The position numbers and the translations under genes are program-made. A stretch of DNA of 64,000 bases from Desulfurobacteriaceae bacterium (GTDB lineage Bacteria > Aquificota > Aquificia > Desulfurobacteriales > Desulfurobacteriaceae), in the NCBI GenBank assembly GCA_027068415.1, contig JAMOTD010000006.1, forward strand, positions 95,173 to 159,172. The letters are read 5' to 3'. Positions 1-8,900 of this stretch are shown piece by piece (within the stretch, counting starts at the first letter, position 1; each line of letters starts with the position of its first letter). A model generated the notes under the pieces. The model saw nothing but the letters and a program-made list of their open reading frames with translations. It did not search any database and had not been told where the DNA came from.

Positions 1-176
1 TAGGAAGACCTCAGAGAAAGGAAGAGGTTGTTGACTTTGTCCTCTCTCCTTTTACGGAAGAAGAGCTCCCCTTGATAGAGAAGGCCGTTGAGAAGGCCAC
101 CGGCTGCGTAATTGAAGCCGTAAGAAGGGGGGAGATTGAGCAAAAACTCATAAACAAATGCAATACGGAGGTTTAA
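1..176 (+). CDS. pth: Peptidyl-tRNA hydrolase, C-terminal part (cut by window edge)
   Basis: The reading frame is open from the left edge and stops with TAA just before rpsF. The visible ~57 residues begin GRPQ and continue with a DFVLSPF motif, a Glu-rich helix and an alpha-helical tail. This matches the C-terminus of bacterial Pth, which usually carries a (D)YVLxxF segment followed by a helix. Pth frees tRNA from prematurely released peptidyl-tRNA in the cytoplasm. It sits one base upstream of rpsF, a common gene order in bacteria. The catalytic His/Asp part lies outside the window, so the call rests on the tail and the context. Confidence 0.72.
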   Translation, partial: GRPQRKEEVVDFVLSPFTEEELPLIEKAVEKATGCVIEAVRRGEIEQKLINKCNTEV

Positions 177-177
177 G

Positions 178-558
178 ATGAGGGAGTACTACTACGAGAT
201 GGTTTACATACTCAGGCCTACAATGAGCGACGAGGAGACAAACGCCGCGATTGAGAAGGTGAACTCCTACGTTGAAAGGTACGGCGGAGAGGTTTTAAAG
301 GTTGACAAGTGGGGTAAGAGACAGCTGGCCTACCCCATTAACGACTACGACAAGGGCTTCTACGTCCTTGAGTACATAAGGACAAACGACAGGAACTTTG
401 TAAGGAACATGGAGAACTTCTTCAGAATTAACGAAGACGTTATAAGGTTCCTCCTCTTCAGGCTCAAGCCCTCTGAAGTTAAGGAGTTAAAGGCAAAACT
501 TGAGAGCAAAGAGGAGAAGGTTGAAGTTGCAACTAACGAGAATAAAGGAGAAGCTTAA
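178..558 (+). CDS. rpsF: Small ribosomal subunit protein bS6
   Basis: This 126-residue protein starts MREYYYEMVYILRP and has the family's GxVxxxxxWGKRxLAYPI segment near residues 35-55 and the RFLLFRL strand near 90. bS6 binds 16S rRNA in the platform together with bS18, encoded two genes downstream. The Lys/Glu-rich tail after residue ~100 is an ordinary variable extension. The stop overlaps the ssb start by one base (TAATG), so the two are translationally coupled. The order rpsF-ssb-rpsR-(membrane protein)-rplI is a conserved bacterial operon. Confidence 0.97.
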   Translation: MREYYYEMVYILRPTMSDEETNAAIEKVNSYVERYGGEVLKVDKWGKRQLAYPINDYDKGFYVLEYIRTNDRNFVRNMENFFRINEDVIRFLLFRLKPSEVKELKAKLESKEEKVEVATNENKGEA

Positions 559-935
559 TGGCAAGCCTTAACAGGGTTTTTCTAATCGGAAGGCTGGTGG
601 CAGACCCCCAGCTTCAGCACACCCAGAGCGGAACCCCCTTTAGCCGTTTCAGAATCGCCGTTAACCGCCCCTACAGGGATAGAAACGGCAACTGGCAGGA
701 GGATACCCTCTTTATTGACATCGTCGTATGGGGCGACGCGGCCGACAGAGCGGTAAGCCGCTTCAACAAGGGAACGAGGGTTCTCGTTGAGGGAAGCTTA
801 AGGCAATCAACGTGGGAGACCGAGAGCGGAGAGAAGAGAAGCAAAATTGAGGTAAGGGCAGACAGGGTTGTAGCCCTTGACCCCAAGAGGGAAGTTTCGG
901 AAGAGCTTGAAGAAATTGACGACATTGAATTTTAG
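558..935 (+). CDS. ssb: Single-stranded DNA-binding protein
   Basis: This 125-residue OB-fold protein opens with SLNRVFLIGRLVADPQL, the classic SSB start, and contains TPFSRFRIAVNR and the FIDIVVWG strand. The acidic C-terminus ends DDIEF, close to the DDDIPF tip that recruits replication and repair proteins. It coats ssDNA during replication, repair and recombination. It lies between rpsF and rpsR, as in many bacteria. The N-terminal OB domain spans about residues 1-105, and the low-complexity linker is short compared with E. coli SSB. Confidence 0.97.
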   Translation: MASLNRVFLIGRLVADPQLQHTQSGTPFSRFRIAVNRPYRDRNGNWQEDTLFIDIVVWGDAADRAVSRFNKGTRVLVEGSLRQSTWETESGEKRSKIEVRADRVVALDPKREVSEELEEIDDIEF

Positions 936-946
936 GGAGGTAAGCC

Positions 947-1189
947 ATGGCAAACGGACTTCCTCAGAGAAGGTTCGTTAGAAGAAGAAAGTACTGCAAG
1001 TTCTGCGCCGAGAAGATAGAGAAGATTGACTATAAGAACGTTGACCTCTTAAAGTCCTTCATCTCAGAGAGGGGAAGAATTATCCCCAGAAGGATTTCCG
1101 GAGTCTGCTCAAAGCACCAGAGACAGCTTGCAAGGGCTGTTAAGAGGGCAAGGCACTTGGCCCTTCTACCTTTCGTAAAGATTGACTAA
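947..1189 (+). CDS. rpsR: Small ribosomal subunit protein bS18
   Basis: This 80-residue basic protein has the [19 protein letters not shown] segment and the [17 protein letters not shown] motif of bS18. The protein partners bS6 on the 30S platform. Cysteines in the KYCKFC motif suggest the zinc-binding (C+) form, although only three to four candidate ligands are visible. A GGAGGT Shine-Dalgarno sequence precedes the ATG. The stop lies six bases before the next gene. Confidence 0.97.
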   Translation: MANGLPQRRFVRRRKYCKFCAEKIEKIDYKNVDLLKSFISERGRIIPRRISGVCSKHQRQLARAVKRARHLALLPFVKID

Positions 1190-1194
1190 GAGCG

Positions 1195-1986
1195 ATGAAG
1201 GGTTTGAGAGCTCCAGCACTCTACGGGCTTATAACGGTTTTAGCCGGGATAACTGCCGAGAGCCCCCAGTGGCTTTTCCTCTCTATGGGGCTCTCCTTAT
1301 TTATTCCGGCTCTTTTTGTTATTGCGCTAAGGGAGAGTTTGCCCGGAGCTCTCATCTCCTCTGCTGTGGCGCTGGGAGTACTGGCCATATACAGCACGAG
1401 AGCTCCCCTTGAGGTCATTCCCTTTCAGGTAATCGGAGCTCTCTTTAGTAGGTGGTACAGAAGGCCGGAAATCTCGGTTTTCAGCGCAGCCGCAATCCTC
1501 TTTGCAGCGGCGGTAATTGAGGAGCTCCTCTTCGGCCTTCCGCCGGAGGTAAAGAGCTCCCTTTTCGGAAGCTACAGGTGGGGAGTCTACTTCTTCACCG
1601 CCCTCCTCTTCGGGGAGGCAACCTACGGCGTAGCCCTGCTGTTTACGGGAAGGGGAGAGCTCTTTCTAAGATTAAAATTCGGCTTTTGGCCGGTACCCCT
1701 CTTTTTAGTTTGCGGAGCCCTAAGCCTTCTGCCGGGCTTTCCCTACAGGGAAGTGGCAGTAAACGGGCTGATAGTAGCCCTTTCACTCTTTACGGGGCAG
1801 GGGATTGCCGTAATTCTCCACCTGATAAGAAGACTCTCTCCCCTGGCAAGGTTGATAATTCTGATTGCGGTTGTAATTTTTCCACTGGGATTTTTGACGG
1901 CAGCCCTGATTTTGGGATTCCTTGATAACTGGCTTGACTTTAGAAAACTCAATGGAGGAGGAGAAAATGGAAGTAATCCTGATTAA
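1195..1986 (+). CDS. Polytopic membrane protein between rpsR and rplI (DUF2232/YybS-like)
   Basis: This 263-residue protein is strongly hydrophobic, with about seven to eight predicted membrane segments. Bacterial rpsR-rplI operons often carry a DUF2232 (YybS-type) membrane protein at this position, which is the main reason for the family suggestion. I see no catalytic motif. The ATG follows the rpsR stop with only a weak Shine-Dalgarno, which suggests coupling. The last ~20 bases overlap the rplI start region, so its C-terminal GGG-rich tail is encoded by the rplI ribosome binding site. Function is unknown; a transport or energy-coupling role is speculation. Confidence 0.75.
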   Translation: MKGLRAPALYGLITVLAGITAESPQWLFLSMGLSLFIPALFVIALRESLPGALISSAVALGVLAIYSTRAPLEVIPFQVIGALFSRWYRRPEISVFSAAAILFAAAVIEELLFGLPPEVKSSLFGSYRWGVYFFTALLFGEATYGVALLFTGRGELFLRLKFGFWPVPLFLVCGALSLLPGFPYREVAVNGLIVALSLFTGQGIAVILHLIRRLSPLARLIILIAVVIFPLGFLTAALILGFLDNWLDFRKLNGGGENGSNPD

Positions 1987-2419
1987 GGATATGGAGAACC
2001 TCGGAAAAGTAGGAGACATCGTAAAGGTTAAAGACGGATACGCAAGGAACTACCTTATACCCTCAGGGATTGCCCTTCCGGCAACAAAGTCTAACATCGC
2101 AAGGGTTAAGAATGAGCTCCAATCCTTGAGGAAGAAGGCCGAGAGGCAGATTGCAAGGTTTAAGGAGCTCGCGGAGAAGCTCAACACAACAAGGATTACA
2201 ATTGAGCACGAGGCAGGAGAGGAAGGAAAGCTCTTCGGTTCGGTTACGACCTCCCAGATTGAGAAGGCCCTTCATAAGGCCGGCTTTGAGGAGATTGAGA
2301 AGAAGCAAATCGTCCTTGAAAAGCCGATTAGGGAGACAGGAACCTACGAGGTAAAAATTCACCTCTTCAAGGACATTGACGCAACGATTACTGTTGACGT
2401 AGTTCCCCTAAAGAGATAA
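1967..2419 (+). CDS. rplI: Large ribosomal subunit protein bL9
   Basis: Starting at this ATG gives 150 residues beginning MEVILIKDMENLGKVGD, the conserved bL9 N-terminus, with the VKDGYARNYLIP motif near residue 20-32. The frame also opens upstream at 1922, but the GGAGGAGGAGA Shine-Dalgarno directly before 1967 and the family start settle the choice. The N-terminal rRNA-binding domain, long connecting helix (about residues 40-75) and C-terminal domain are all present. It overlaps the end of the upstream membrane protein gene. Confidence 0.97.
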   Translation: MEVILIKDMENLGKVGDIVKVKDGYARNYLIPSGIALPATKSNIARVKNELQSLRKKAERQIARFKELAEKLNTTRITIEHEAGEEGKLFGSVTTSQIEKALHKAGFEEIEKKQIVLEKPIRETGTYEVKIHLFKDIDATITVDVVPLKR

Positions 2420-2445
2420 CCAAACCCTCTTTTCCGGAGGCCGCC

Positions 2446-2973
2446 ATGGAGTTTGTAGGAAGACACGTAATGATGGACGCAACGGTCTTTGACATAAGCC
2501 GCATCAACTCCATTCAGCCCGTTTACGACTACATGGAGGAGCTGGCCAGGAAGCTGGACATGACCCTCGTCTACCCTCCAATTGTCGCCCGCTTCCCCTT
2601 TGCCCAATCGGAGCTTGAGCAGTTCGTTAAAAAGCTCTCAGAGGAAAACGTTAAGAGCAAGACCCTTGAGTTTATGGAGGAAACCTTAAAGAGAAGAGCA
2701 ACCGAGGATAGCGGAGTCTCTGGAGTTTCTATCTGGCTTGAGAGTCACTGTACAATCCACACCTGGCCTGAGGAGAAGTTCTTCAGCCTTGACGCTTACA
2801 GCTGCAAGGACTTTAACCCCATGGACGCCTTTGAGCTCACGGTAAAGTGGTTCAAAGTTGAGTACGCATCCTTCGTTGACGTTGAGAGGTACGTAGGCGG
2901 CCCCTGCATCATTAAGGCCTATGAGTACAAGAACGGAGAGCTAATTCCCTGCCAGCCTTCAGTTAAGCAGTAG
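2446..2973 (+). CDS. speH: S-adenosylmethionine decarboxylase proenzyme, long form
   Basis: The enzyme decarboxylates S-adenosylmethionine to supply aminopropyl groups for spermidine and longer polyamines, which are important in thermophiles. The self-cleavage motif LESHCTIHTWPE is clear. By alignment with the Thermotoga enzyme, Ser100 would become the pyruvoyl group, and His105 and Cys120 the processing and protonation residues. At 175 residues it is about 45 longer than usual. The extra length falls between the RFPF strand (~residue 50) and the GVSGVS strand (~90) as a charged helical insertion. A GGAGG Shine-Dalgarno precedes the ATG and a terminator follows directly. Confidence 0.93.
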   Translation: MEFVGRHVMMDATVFDISRINSIQPVYDYMEELARKLDMTLVYPPIVARFPFAQSELEQFVKKLSEENVKSKTLEFMEETLKRRATEDSGVSGVSIWLESHCTIHTWPEEKFFSLDAYSCKDFNPMDAFELTVKWFKVEYASFVDVERYVGGPCIIKAYEYKNGELIPCQPSVKQ

Positions 2974-2974
2974 G

Positions 2975-2994
2975 GGGCGCTCGCCCCCTTTAAT
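2975..2994 (+). terminator. Rho-independent terminator after speH
   Basis: A GGGGGC / GCCCCC stem with a short GCTC loop is followed by TTT. It begins immediately after the speH stop codon and separates it from the opposite-strand gene beyond. Confidence 0.75.
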
Positions 2995-3080
2995 CAGTGT
3001 TTAACCACCTTCAGTAGCTCCTTTGCCTGCTCAACCCACCTTTTAACCTGCTTCAGGTAGGGAATTTGACGGGCTATTCG
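2994..3080 (-). pseudogene. Possible gene remnant (helical C-terminal fragment)
   Basis: Between speH and rsmI the minus strand reads as a coding-like fragment ending YLKQVKRWVEQAKELLKVVKH and a stop. It is cut upstream by an in-frame stop at about 3081-3083. A second coding-like piece, ending SKLEEANE, lies just upstream in another frame (about 3085-3125). The VKRWVEQAKELL stretch loosely resembles the first helix of HEPN-type proteins, but that is a guess. Codon use fits the genome, so a decayed small gene is plausible, and chance cannot be excluded. Confidence 0.25.
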
Positions 3081-3131
3081 TTAGCTTCTTCAAGTTTACT
3101 TAAGTAGGATTTTAAACGCTACCTGATTCCT

Positions 3132-3989
3132 TCAATTCTTCCCCTTAAAAATCTCAAGGGCCTTTGAGTAGACCTCCCTTTTGGGAAGGTTTAACCTCTC
3201 CTTCACCTCTTTGACGGCTTCTTTCATTGAGTAGCCATCTTCCTTTAGTTTTTTTAAGAGCTCCTCAATCTCCACTTCGTCTCCCCCCCTGCTATCTTGC
3301 GAAGGGGGAAAGAGGAGAACGAACTCTCCTCTCAGCTTCCCGCCCTCTCTTAACTCCTCAAGTAGCCGGCGGGGAGAGCCGAAGAGGAAGTCCTCGTTTA
3401 GCTTTGTAAGCTCCCTCCCAATAACGAGCTCAACATCAGGGGCTATTTGAGACAGGAGCTCCAAAGTCCTCTCAATCCGGTGGGGAGATTCGTAGGCAAC
3501 GACCGTAAAGGGGTACGAGATTATCTCCTCCAAGGCCGACCTTAACTTCCCCTCCTTCCTCGGAAGGAAGCCGTAGAAGAGGAACTTATCGGTGGGCAGG
3601 CCGGAGGCAGAGAGGGCAGCGATAACGGCAGAGGCTCCGGGAATGGGAACGACCTTAACTCCTTCCTCCCTCGCCCTCTTTACGAGCCTGTATCCGGGGT
3701 CGCTGATTGTAGGAGTTCCCGCATCTGAAATCAGCGCAACCGAAACTCCGTCCTTCAAAAGGTTGAGGATTTTTTCGGCAGCCTCCCTCTCGTTGTGCTC
3801 GTGGTAGGGAATTAATCTCTTTCCCGAAATACCGTAGTGGCTCAGGAGCTTTAAAGCCCTTCTCGTATCCTCACAGGCTATAACGGGAACCTCCTTTAAA
3901 ACCTCAAGGGCGCGGAGGGTTATGTCCTTTAAGTTCCCTATGGGAGTGGCAACAACAAAGAGCTCTCCTAACCCCTCACGGCTATGCAT
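3132..3989 (-). CDS. rsmI: 16S rRNA (cytidine-1402-2'-O)-methyltransferase
   Basis: This 285-residue tetrapyrrole-methylase-fold enzyme has the ATPIGNLKDITLRAL start motif, the CEDTRRALKLLSHYGI segment, the SAM-binding SDAGTPTISDPGYRLV loop near residue 90-105 and PGASAVIAALSASGLP. RsmI 2'-O-methylates C1402 of 16S rRNA in the decoding centre. The ATG is preceded by GGAGG and lies inside the 3' end of the upstream RidA-family gene, with a 22-base overlap, so the two are probably coupled. The C-terminal ~45 residues form the variable tail common in the family. Confidence 0.95.
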   Translation of the reverse strand: MHSREGLGELFVVATPIGNLKDITLRALEVLKEVPVIACEDTRRALKLLSHYGISGKRLIPYHEHNEREAAEKILNLLKDGVSVALISDAGTPTISDPGYRLVKRAREEGVKVVPIPGASAVIAALSASGLPTDKFLFYGFLPRKEGKLRSALEEIISYPFTVVAYESPHRIERTLELLSQIAPDVELVIGRELTKLNEDFLFGSPRRLLEELREGGKLRGEFVLLFPPSQDSRGGDEVEIEELLKKLKEDGYSMKEAVKEVKERLNLPKREVYSKALEIFKGKN

Positions 3990-4348
3990 TCAACCTCCAC
4001 CTCTGCCCCCAAGGGGAGCTCCTTAACGCCCACCGTTACCCTCGCAGGCTTAACCGGACACTCTTTAAAAAACTCTTCATAAATTTCGTTAAATTCACCG
4101 AACTTTTCCAGCTTCGTAAGGTAGACAACCACCTTTACGATACTGCACCTGCTACCTCCGGCGGCCTCAACAACCGCTTTAAGGTTGTTTAAAGCCCTCA
4201 AAACCTGCTCCCTGAACCCTCTAACCAGCTTTCCGCTCTCAGGTTCAATTCCGATTTGGCCTGAAGTAAATATAAAGTTGCCGTAGAGAATACCCTGAGA
4301 GTAAGAACCGACCGGTGAGGGAGCTCCGCTACTCCTTACCTCTCTCAC
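3968..4348 (-). CDS. ridA: RidA/YjgF/UK114 family enamine/imine deaminase
   Basis: RidA proteins hydrolyse reactive enamine/imine intermediates formed by PLP enzymes. The ~126-residue protein has PVGSYSQGI, FTSGQIGI, the PARVTVGV stretch carrying the key Arg, and GAEVEVECIAV with the conserved Glu at the C-terminus. The GTG at 4348 is favoured because AGGAGG lies eight bases upstream; a TTG two codons earlier is possible but too close to the Shine-Dalgarno. It is the first gene of a two-gene unit with rsmI. A promoter-like sequence lies upstream in the AT-rich divergent region. Confidence 0.92.
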   Translation of the reverse strand: MREVRSSGAPSPVGSYSQGILYGNFIFTSGQIGIEPESGKLVRGFREQVLRALNNLKAVVEAAGGSRCSIVKVVVYLTKLEKFGEFNEIYEEFFKECPVKPARVTVGVKELPLGAEVEVECIAVRG

Positions 4349-4396
4349 CTTCAAAACCTCCTAATTAAATAATCCTCTTGAAAAGTGAGTTGATTA

Positions 4397-4424
4397 ATTC
4401 TATATTAGTCTGCAATCAATTCAA
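4397..4424 (-). promoter_or_regulatory. Candidate sigma70-type promoter for ridA-rsmI
   Basis: On the minus strand TTGAAT is followed, with a 16-base spacer, by TAGAAT in the AT-rich region between ridA and the ArsR gene. It faces away from the arsR promoter. The call is by consensus only. Confidence 0.45.
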
Positions 4425-4457
4425 GGATTCAATTCTATTTGTTTTATATTTTAAAAG

Positions 4458-4486
4458 TTGCAATTTCCGTTATAGCAATATACAAT
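4458..4486 (+). promoter_or_regulatory. Candidate sigma70-type promoter for the ArsR regulator and accD
   Basis: TTGCAA and TACAAT are separated by exactly 17 bases and sit 29 bases before the arsR start codon. The same stretch contains short TTGC/GCAA inverted arms and nearby ATTCAA direct repeats that could be an operator. The call is by consensus only. Confidence 0.5.
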
Positions 4487-4514
4487 TTAGAAATAAAGGC
4501 TTTCGGGAGGTAGT

Positions 4515-4826
4515 ATGGCAGAGAAGGAAAACATCATCCTTGACGACGAGAGGATTGAAGAAGGGGCAGAGTGCCTTAAAGCCCTTGCCTCACCGGTAAG
4601 GCTGAAAATCCTCTTTACTCTGAAGGATAAGCCCATGTGCGTAACCGACCTTGAGCAGGAACTGGGAATCTCCCAATCATCCCTCTCCCAACACCTTAGA
4701 ACCCTCAGGTACAAGGGAATAGTTGCAAAGACGAGGAAGGGGAATAAAGTTTATTACACGATTTCGTCCGACGCTTTCAGGGAGCTTTTGAACCTCCTTC
4801 CCCAGATTGCCTGCTTCAGAGGTTAA
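4515..4826 (+). CDS. ArsR/SmtB-family transcriptional regulator (BigR/SqrR-like)
   Basis: This 103-residue winged-helix repressor has KALASPVRLKIL, then the recognition segment GISQSSLSQHLRTLR, then the wing KTRKGNKVYYTI. Members dissociate from DNA on binding metals or on thiol oxidation. Cysteines are at 20, 42 and 100; Cys42 falls in the MCVTDLEQ segment and Cys100 near the C-terminus. The recognition helix and C-terminal Cys position recall persulfide sensors BigR/SqrR, although Cys42 is displaced from their first Cys. The gene lies four bases upstream of accD, so it probably shares an mRNA with it. The effector is unknown. Confidence 0.88.
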   Translation: MAEKENIILDDERIEEGAECLKALASPVRLKILFTLKDKPMCVTDLEQELGISQSSLSQHLRTLRYKGIVAKTRKGNKVYYTISSDAFRELLNLLPQIACFRG

Positions 4827-4830
4827 CTGA

Positions 4831-5673
4831 ATGCTTGAAAAGCTCTTCAGGAGGAAGAGGATTGAGGAGGCCAAGGGGAACTCCAACCTCCCCGGCGGCC
4901 TTTGGGTAAAGTGTCAGGAGTGTAAGGCGCTCCTTTTTAGGGGAGAGCTTGAGAGCGCCCTCTGGGTCTGCCCCAAGTGCGGCTACCACTTCCCCGTTCC
5001 GGCAAAGGAGCGCCTTTACATGCTCTTTGACAACGGCGAGTTTACCGAGCTTGACGCAGAGCTTGAGCCCAAAGACATCTTGGGCTTTAAAGACAGAAAG
5101 CCCTACACTCAGAGAATTGAGGAAGCTCAGGAGAAGACCGGCCTCAAAGACGCGGTAGTAAACGCCAGAGGTAAAATAGGCGGAAGGGAAGTTTTAATAA
5201 GCTGTTTTGACTTCCGCTTTATGGGCGGTAGCATGGGCCGGGTGGCCGGCGAGAAGGTAACGAGAAACATAGAAAGGGCGGCCGAGGAAAAAATCCCCTT
5301 TATCTGCATAACCGCCAGCGGCGGTGCGAGAATGCAGGAGGGGATAATTTCTCTCATGCAGATGGCAAAGACCTCCGCCGCCCTTACGCGCCTTGAGGAA
5401 AGGGGGGTGCCGTACATTTCGGTTCTGACCCACCCGACTATGGGCGGGGTCTCGGCAAGCTTTGCCTTTCTCGGGGACGTGATTATTGCAGAGCCTAAGG
5501 CTCTAATCGGTTTCGCCGGCCCCCGGGTAATTGAACAAACAATCAGACAGAAACTCCCCAAAGGCTTTCAGAGGGCCGAGTTCCTCCTTGAGCACGGCCT
5601 TATAGACATGGTAGTTGAGCGGAAAGAGCTAAGGAGCGTAATCTCTAACCTTCTCTCCCTCTTTGGAGGTTAA
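4831..5673 (+). CDS. accD: Acetyl-CoA carboxylase carboxyltransferase, beta subunit
   Basis: AccD with AccA transfers CO2 from carboxybiotin to acetyl-CoA, giving malonyl-CoA for fatty-acid synthesis. The N-terminal zinc ribbon has Cys28, Cys31, Cys47 and Cys50. The crotonase-like carboxyltransferase domain follows, with SGGARMQEG, THPTMGGVSASFAFLGD and GFAGPRVIEQTI. Its 280 residues are normal for the family. It is preceded by an ArsR-type regulator and followed by a small conserved gene whose Shine-Dalgarno lies in the last accD codons. AccA is not encoded in this window. Confidence 0.97.
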   Translation: MLEKLFRRKRIEEAKGNSNLPGGLWVKCQECKALLFRGELESALWVCPKCGYHFPVPAKERLYMLFDNGEFTELDAELEPKDILGFKDRKPYTQRIEEAQEKTGLKDAVVNARGKIGGREVLISCFDFRFMGGSMGRVAGEKVTRNIERAAEEKIPFICITASGGARMQEGIISLMQMAKTSAALTRLEERGVPYISVLTHPTMGGVSASFAFLGDVIIAEPKALIGFAGPRVIEQTIRQKLPKGFQRAEFLLEHGLIDMVVERKELRSVISNLLSLFGG

Positions 5674-5674
5674 A

Positions 5675-5917
5675 ATGGAGCCCAAGAGTAAAGCAGAAAG
5701 GCTTGCAAGAACGGTTGTTGCCGACTTCTTCCTTTACAACCCCGATAAAATTGACAAGGGCCTCCTTGACGATAACTTTTTTGAGATATTGAAGGGAGAG
5801 CTTGACGACTCAATAACCTACTTCAGGGAGCGCTCTTCCGGAGATATGACCATTTTCTGGGACACCCTCTTTAACAGGCTCATGCAGAGGGAGGCAAAAC
5901 TTTTAGAGTCAAAGTAA
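5675..5917 (+). CDS. Small hypothetical protein between accD and mfd
   Basis: This ~80-residue soluble, charged, mostly helical protein contains VVADFFLYNPDKIDKGL near the N-terminus. ATG at 5675 is chosen because GGAGGT lies five bases upstream; a TTG at 5663 would overlap accD. I do not recognise a named family. The phrase ADFFLYNPDKI recalls short proteins of unknown function in Aquificota and Deltaproteobacteria, but this was not checked. It lies in the accD-mfd transcription unit, six bases before mfd, with no visible catalytic motif, cysteine or membrane segment. Confidence 0.7.
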   Translation: MEPKSKAERLARTVVADFFLYNPDKIDKGLLDDNFFEILKGELDDSITYFRERSSGDMTIFWDTLFNRLMQREAKLLESK

Positions 5918-5922
5918 GATAA

Positions 5923-8900
5923 ATGTTTGATAGAAGCGTAAAACTCCTCACCGGTGCAATCAAGGAGGGTGAGAAGCCCTCGGCTTACGGCCTCCCCGGA
6001 GGCTCAAAGGCACTTCTCCTAAGGGAAATTAAGAAGTTAATAGCCCCTTCGTTTATACTAATTCCAACTCCCCAGGTAGCAGGGGCACTAACCCGAGACC
6101 TTGAAAGAGCAGGCCTAAAAGCCCTATTTATCCCTCCCCTTGACGTTCCGCCCCTTGACGTTTCATCCCCCCTGTCGGCCTACCAGTACAGGAGGCTAAA
6201 AGCCCTCTACCGGGCACTGAACGAGAGCTTTGACTTCATAGTGCTTACCCCTTCCTCGCTCTTTCACAAGGTAGTTCCGCCGGAGGTCTTAATAGAGAGC
6301 TCCCTTAGCTTTAAAAAGGGGCAGGATGTTGACTACTCAAAGCTCCCCCAAAAATTAACGGCAATGGGCTTTAGAAGAGTTGAAAGCGAGCCCGAAGTCG
6401 GGGAGTTCTCACTGAAGGGGGACTTCCTACACCTTATTACCCCCGACGAGAACGTTGAGCTCTCACTCTTCGGGGAGGAGGTTGAAGAGCTCAAAGTTAA
6501 CGGAAGGGAGGTTTCGGAGTTTACCCTCGTTCCCCTCTTGGAGCTCCCTCAGGATAAAGAGGTCCTTAAGCCGATTGAGGAAGTCTACCCCGAGCTTGCA
6601 GAGAGGCACCTTCTCCTCGGGGAGCTCAGCGGAGCCGAAAAGCTCCTTCCTCTGGTCTATAAACTGGTTCCCATTACCGAGTATACGGGAAACCTCAAGG
6701 CGGTTATAGTTGAGAGCGAGCAGGTAAGGGTTCAGGGGGAGAGCTTCTTAAATCAGGTTAAGGAGGGGTGGGAGCTCCTAAAAAGAGAGGGGATACCCTC
6801 TGCAAAGCCCGAGGAGTTTGTTGAGGAAGTTAAGGTTGAGCCCCTCTTTTTCATCTACGAAAAGCCCGTGAAAGGGGGGATAGACTTCGGGATTAAAGCC
6901 CTTCCGCCGGTTGACGAGGAGAACGTTAAAGAGGTTGCAAAGGGCTTAAAGGGGTACAGGGTACGGTTAATTTACCAGAGCTCCACCCTAAAAGAGGAGG
7001 CCGAGAGGGAGCTCCGGCTGGCCGGGGCTGAGGTTGAGAGCGAGAAGGGAATCTCCTCGGGGGGCTTCAGGTTTACCGAGAGGAACCTCGCATGGCTCAC
7101 CGAAAGCCAGCTCCAGATAGTCCCGAAGAAGAAGGAGGACATTACCTCCTTAGAGCCGGGCGAGCTCGTGGTTCACAGGGATTACGGAATCGGAATCTTT
7201 CAGGGAATAGTCAGCAGGGAGATTGCAGGAAAACGCTTTGACTTCATTGAGATTGAGTACGCCGGAGGGGAGAGGCTCTACGCCCCGTTTACCCAGATAG
7301 ACAGGATTTACAGGTACACCGGATACAGAGGCAAAAAGCCGAAACTTGACAGGCTCGGAGGGACCTCCTGGAAGAACCTTGAGAGGAGAATTAAGGCCTC
7401 GCTGGCAAAGTTTGCAAAGGAGCTTGCCCAGCTCTACAGGGAGAGGAAGACCGCCGTAGGGGAAAGGTTAACGGGAGACGAGGCCCTCATAAGGGAGTTT
7501 GAGAGGCGCTTCCCCCACAAGCTGACCCCTGACCAGGCGAAGGCCGTTAAGGACGTCTACAGAGACATGGAATCCGAAAAGCCAATGGACAGGCTAATCT
7601 GCGGGGACGTGGGCTTCGGGAAAACGGAAGTTGCAATGAGGGCGGCAATGAAGGCCGTAAGCTCGGGGAAGCAGGTTGCCGTTATAGCCCCAACAACCGT
7701 CTTGGCAGACCAGCACTTCAGAACTTTTAAGAAGAGGTTTAAGGGCTTCCCCGTTGAGATTGAAATGCTCTCGCGTTTTAGGAAGAAAAAGGAGCAAAAG
7801 GAGATTTTAGAGAGGCTAAAAAAGGGGGAGATTGACATAATAATCGGAACCCACCGCCTCGTTCAGGACGACGTTAAGTTTAAAGACCTGGGGCTTTTAA
7901 TAATAGATGAGGAGCACCGCTTCGGAGTAAAGACAAAAGAGAAGTTAACAAAACTCAAGAGCAACATTGACGTCCTCTACCTCTCCGCAACCCCGATTCC
8001 GAGAACCCTCTACTCGGCCCTTTCGGGCTTCAGGGACATCTCCCTCATAGAGACCCCTCCCGCAGGAAGGAGGGGAACGAAAGTAGTTGTAAGCAAGTAC
8101 ACCGACGAAATCCTGAAAGGGGCAATTGAGAGGGAGCTCGGCAGAAACGGGCAGGTCTTCGTAGTTCACAACGACATCTCGGAGCTCCCCCTCATAAAGG
8201 AGAAAATCCTCTCCTTCTTCCCCGAGGCAAAGGTTGAAATCGTCCACGGTCAGATGAAGCCTACGGAGATAGAGAAAATCATGCACGCCTTCTTTGAGGG
8301 AAAGATTGACGTACTGGTCTCAACCTCAATAGTTGAGTCGGGGCTTGACGTTCCGTCAGCCAACACTCTGATAGTTATAGGTGCGGAGAACTTCGGCCTT
8401 TCACAGCTCTACCAGTTAAAGGGAAGGGTAGGCAGGGGAATTGAGAAGGGCTACTGCTACCTCCTTACCTCCCCGAGGGCAAAGCTGACGCCCGAGGCGG
8501 TAAAGAGGCTTGAGGCCATGAAGAAACTGGCCCCGCTGGGGGGAGGCTTCCAGCTTGCCCTCAAGGACTTAGAGATAAGGGGAGCCGGAACCCTCCTGGG
8601 GCCCAAGCAGAGCGGTTTTGTTGAGAGCGTAGGTTTAGAGCTCTACACAAAGCTCCTAAACGAAGTTATTGAGGAGAGGGAAGAGGAAGAGGACGTTAAG
8701 CTAAACCTTCCCTTTGAGGCCTTTATCCCCGACGACTTCGTTGAGGACAGGAAGGAGAAGTTTAAGCTCTACTCTCAGCTGGCCTCCGCCAAGGAGCCCG
8801 AAGAGGTTATGAAGGAGATTGAGAGGGTGAGGGGAGCTCTCCCTGACCCCTTAGTAAACCTCTTTAAGACGATGAAGCTCAAGAAACTTGCCAAGGAGCT

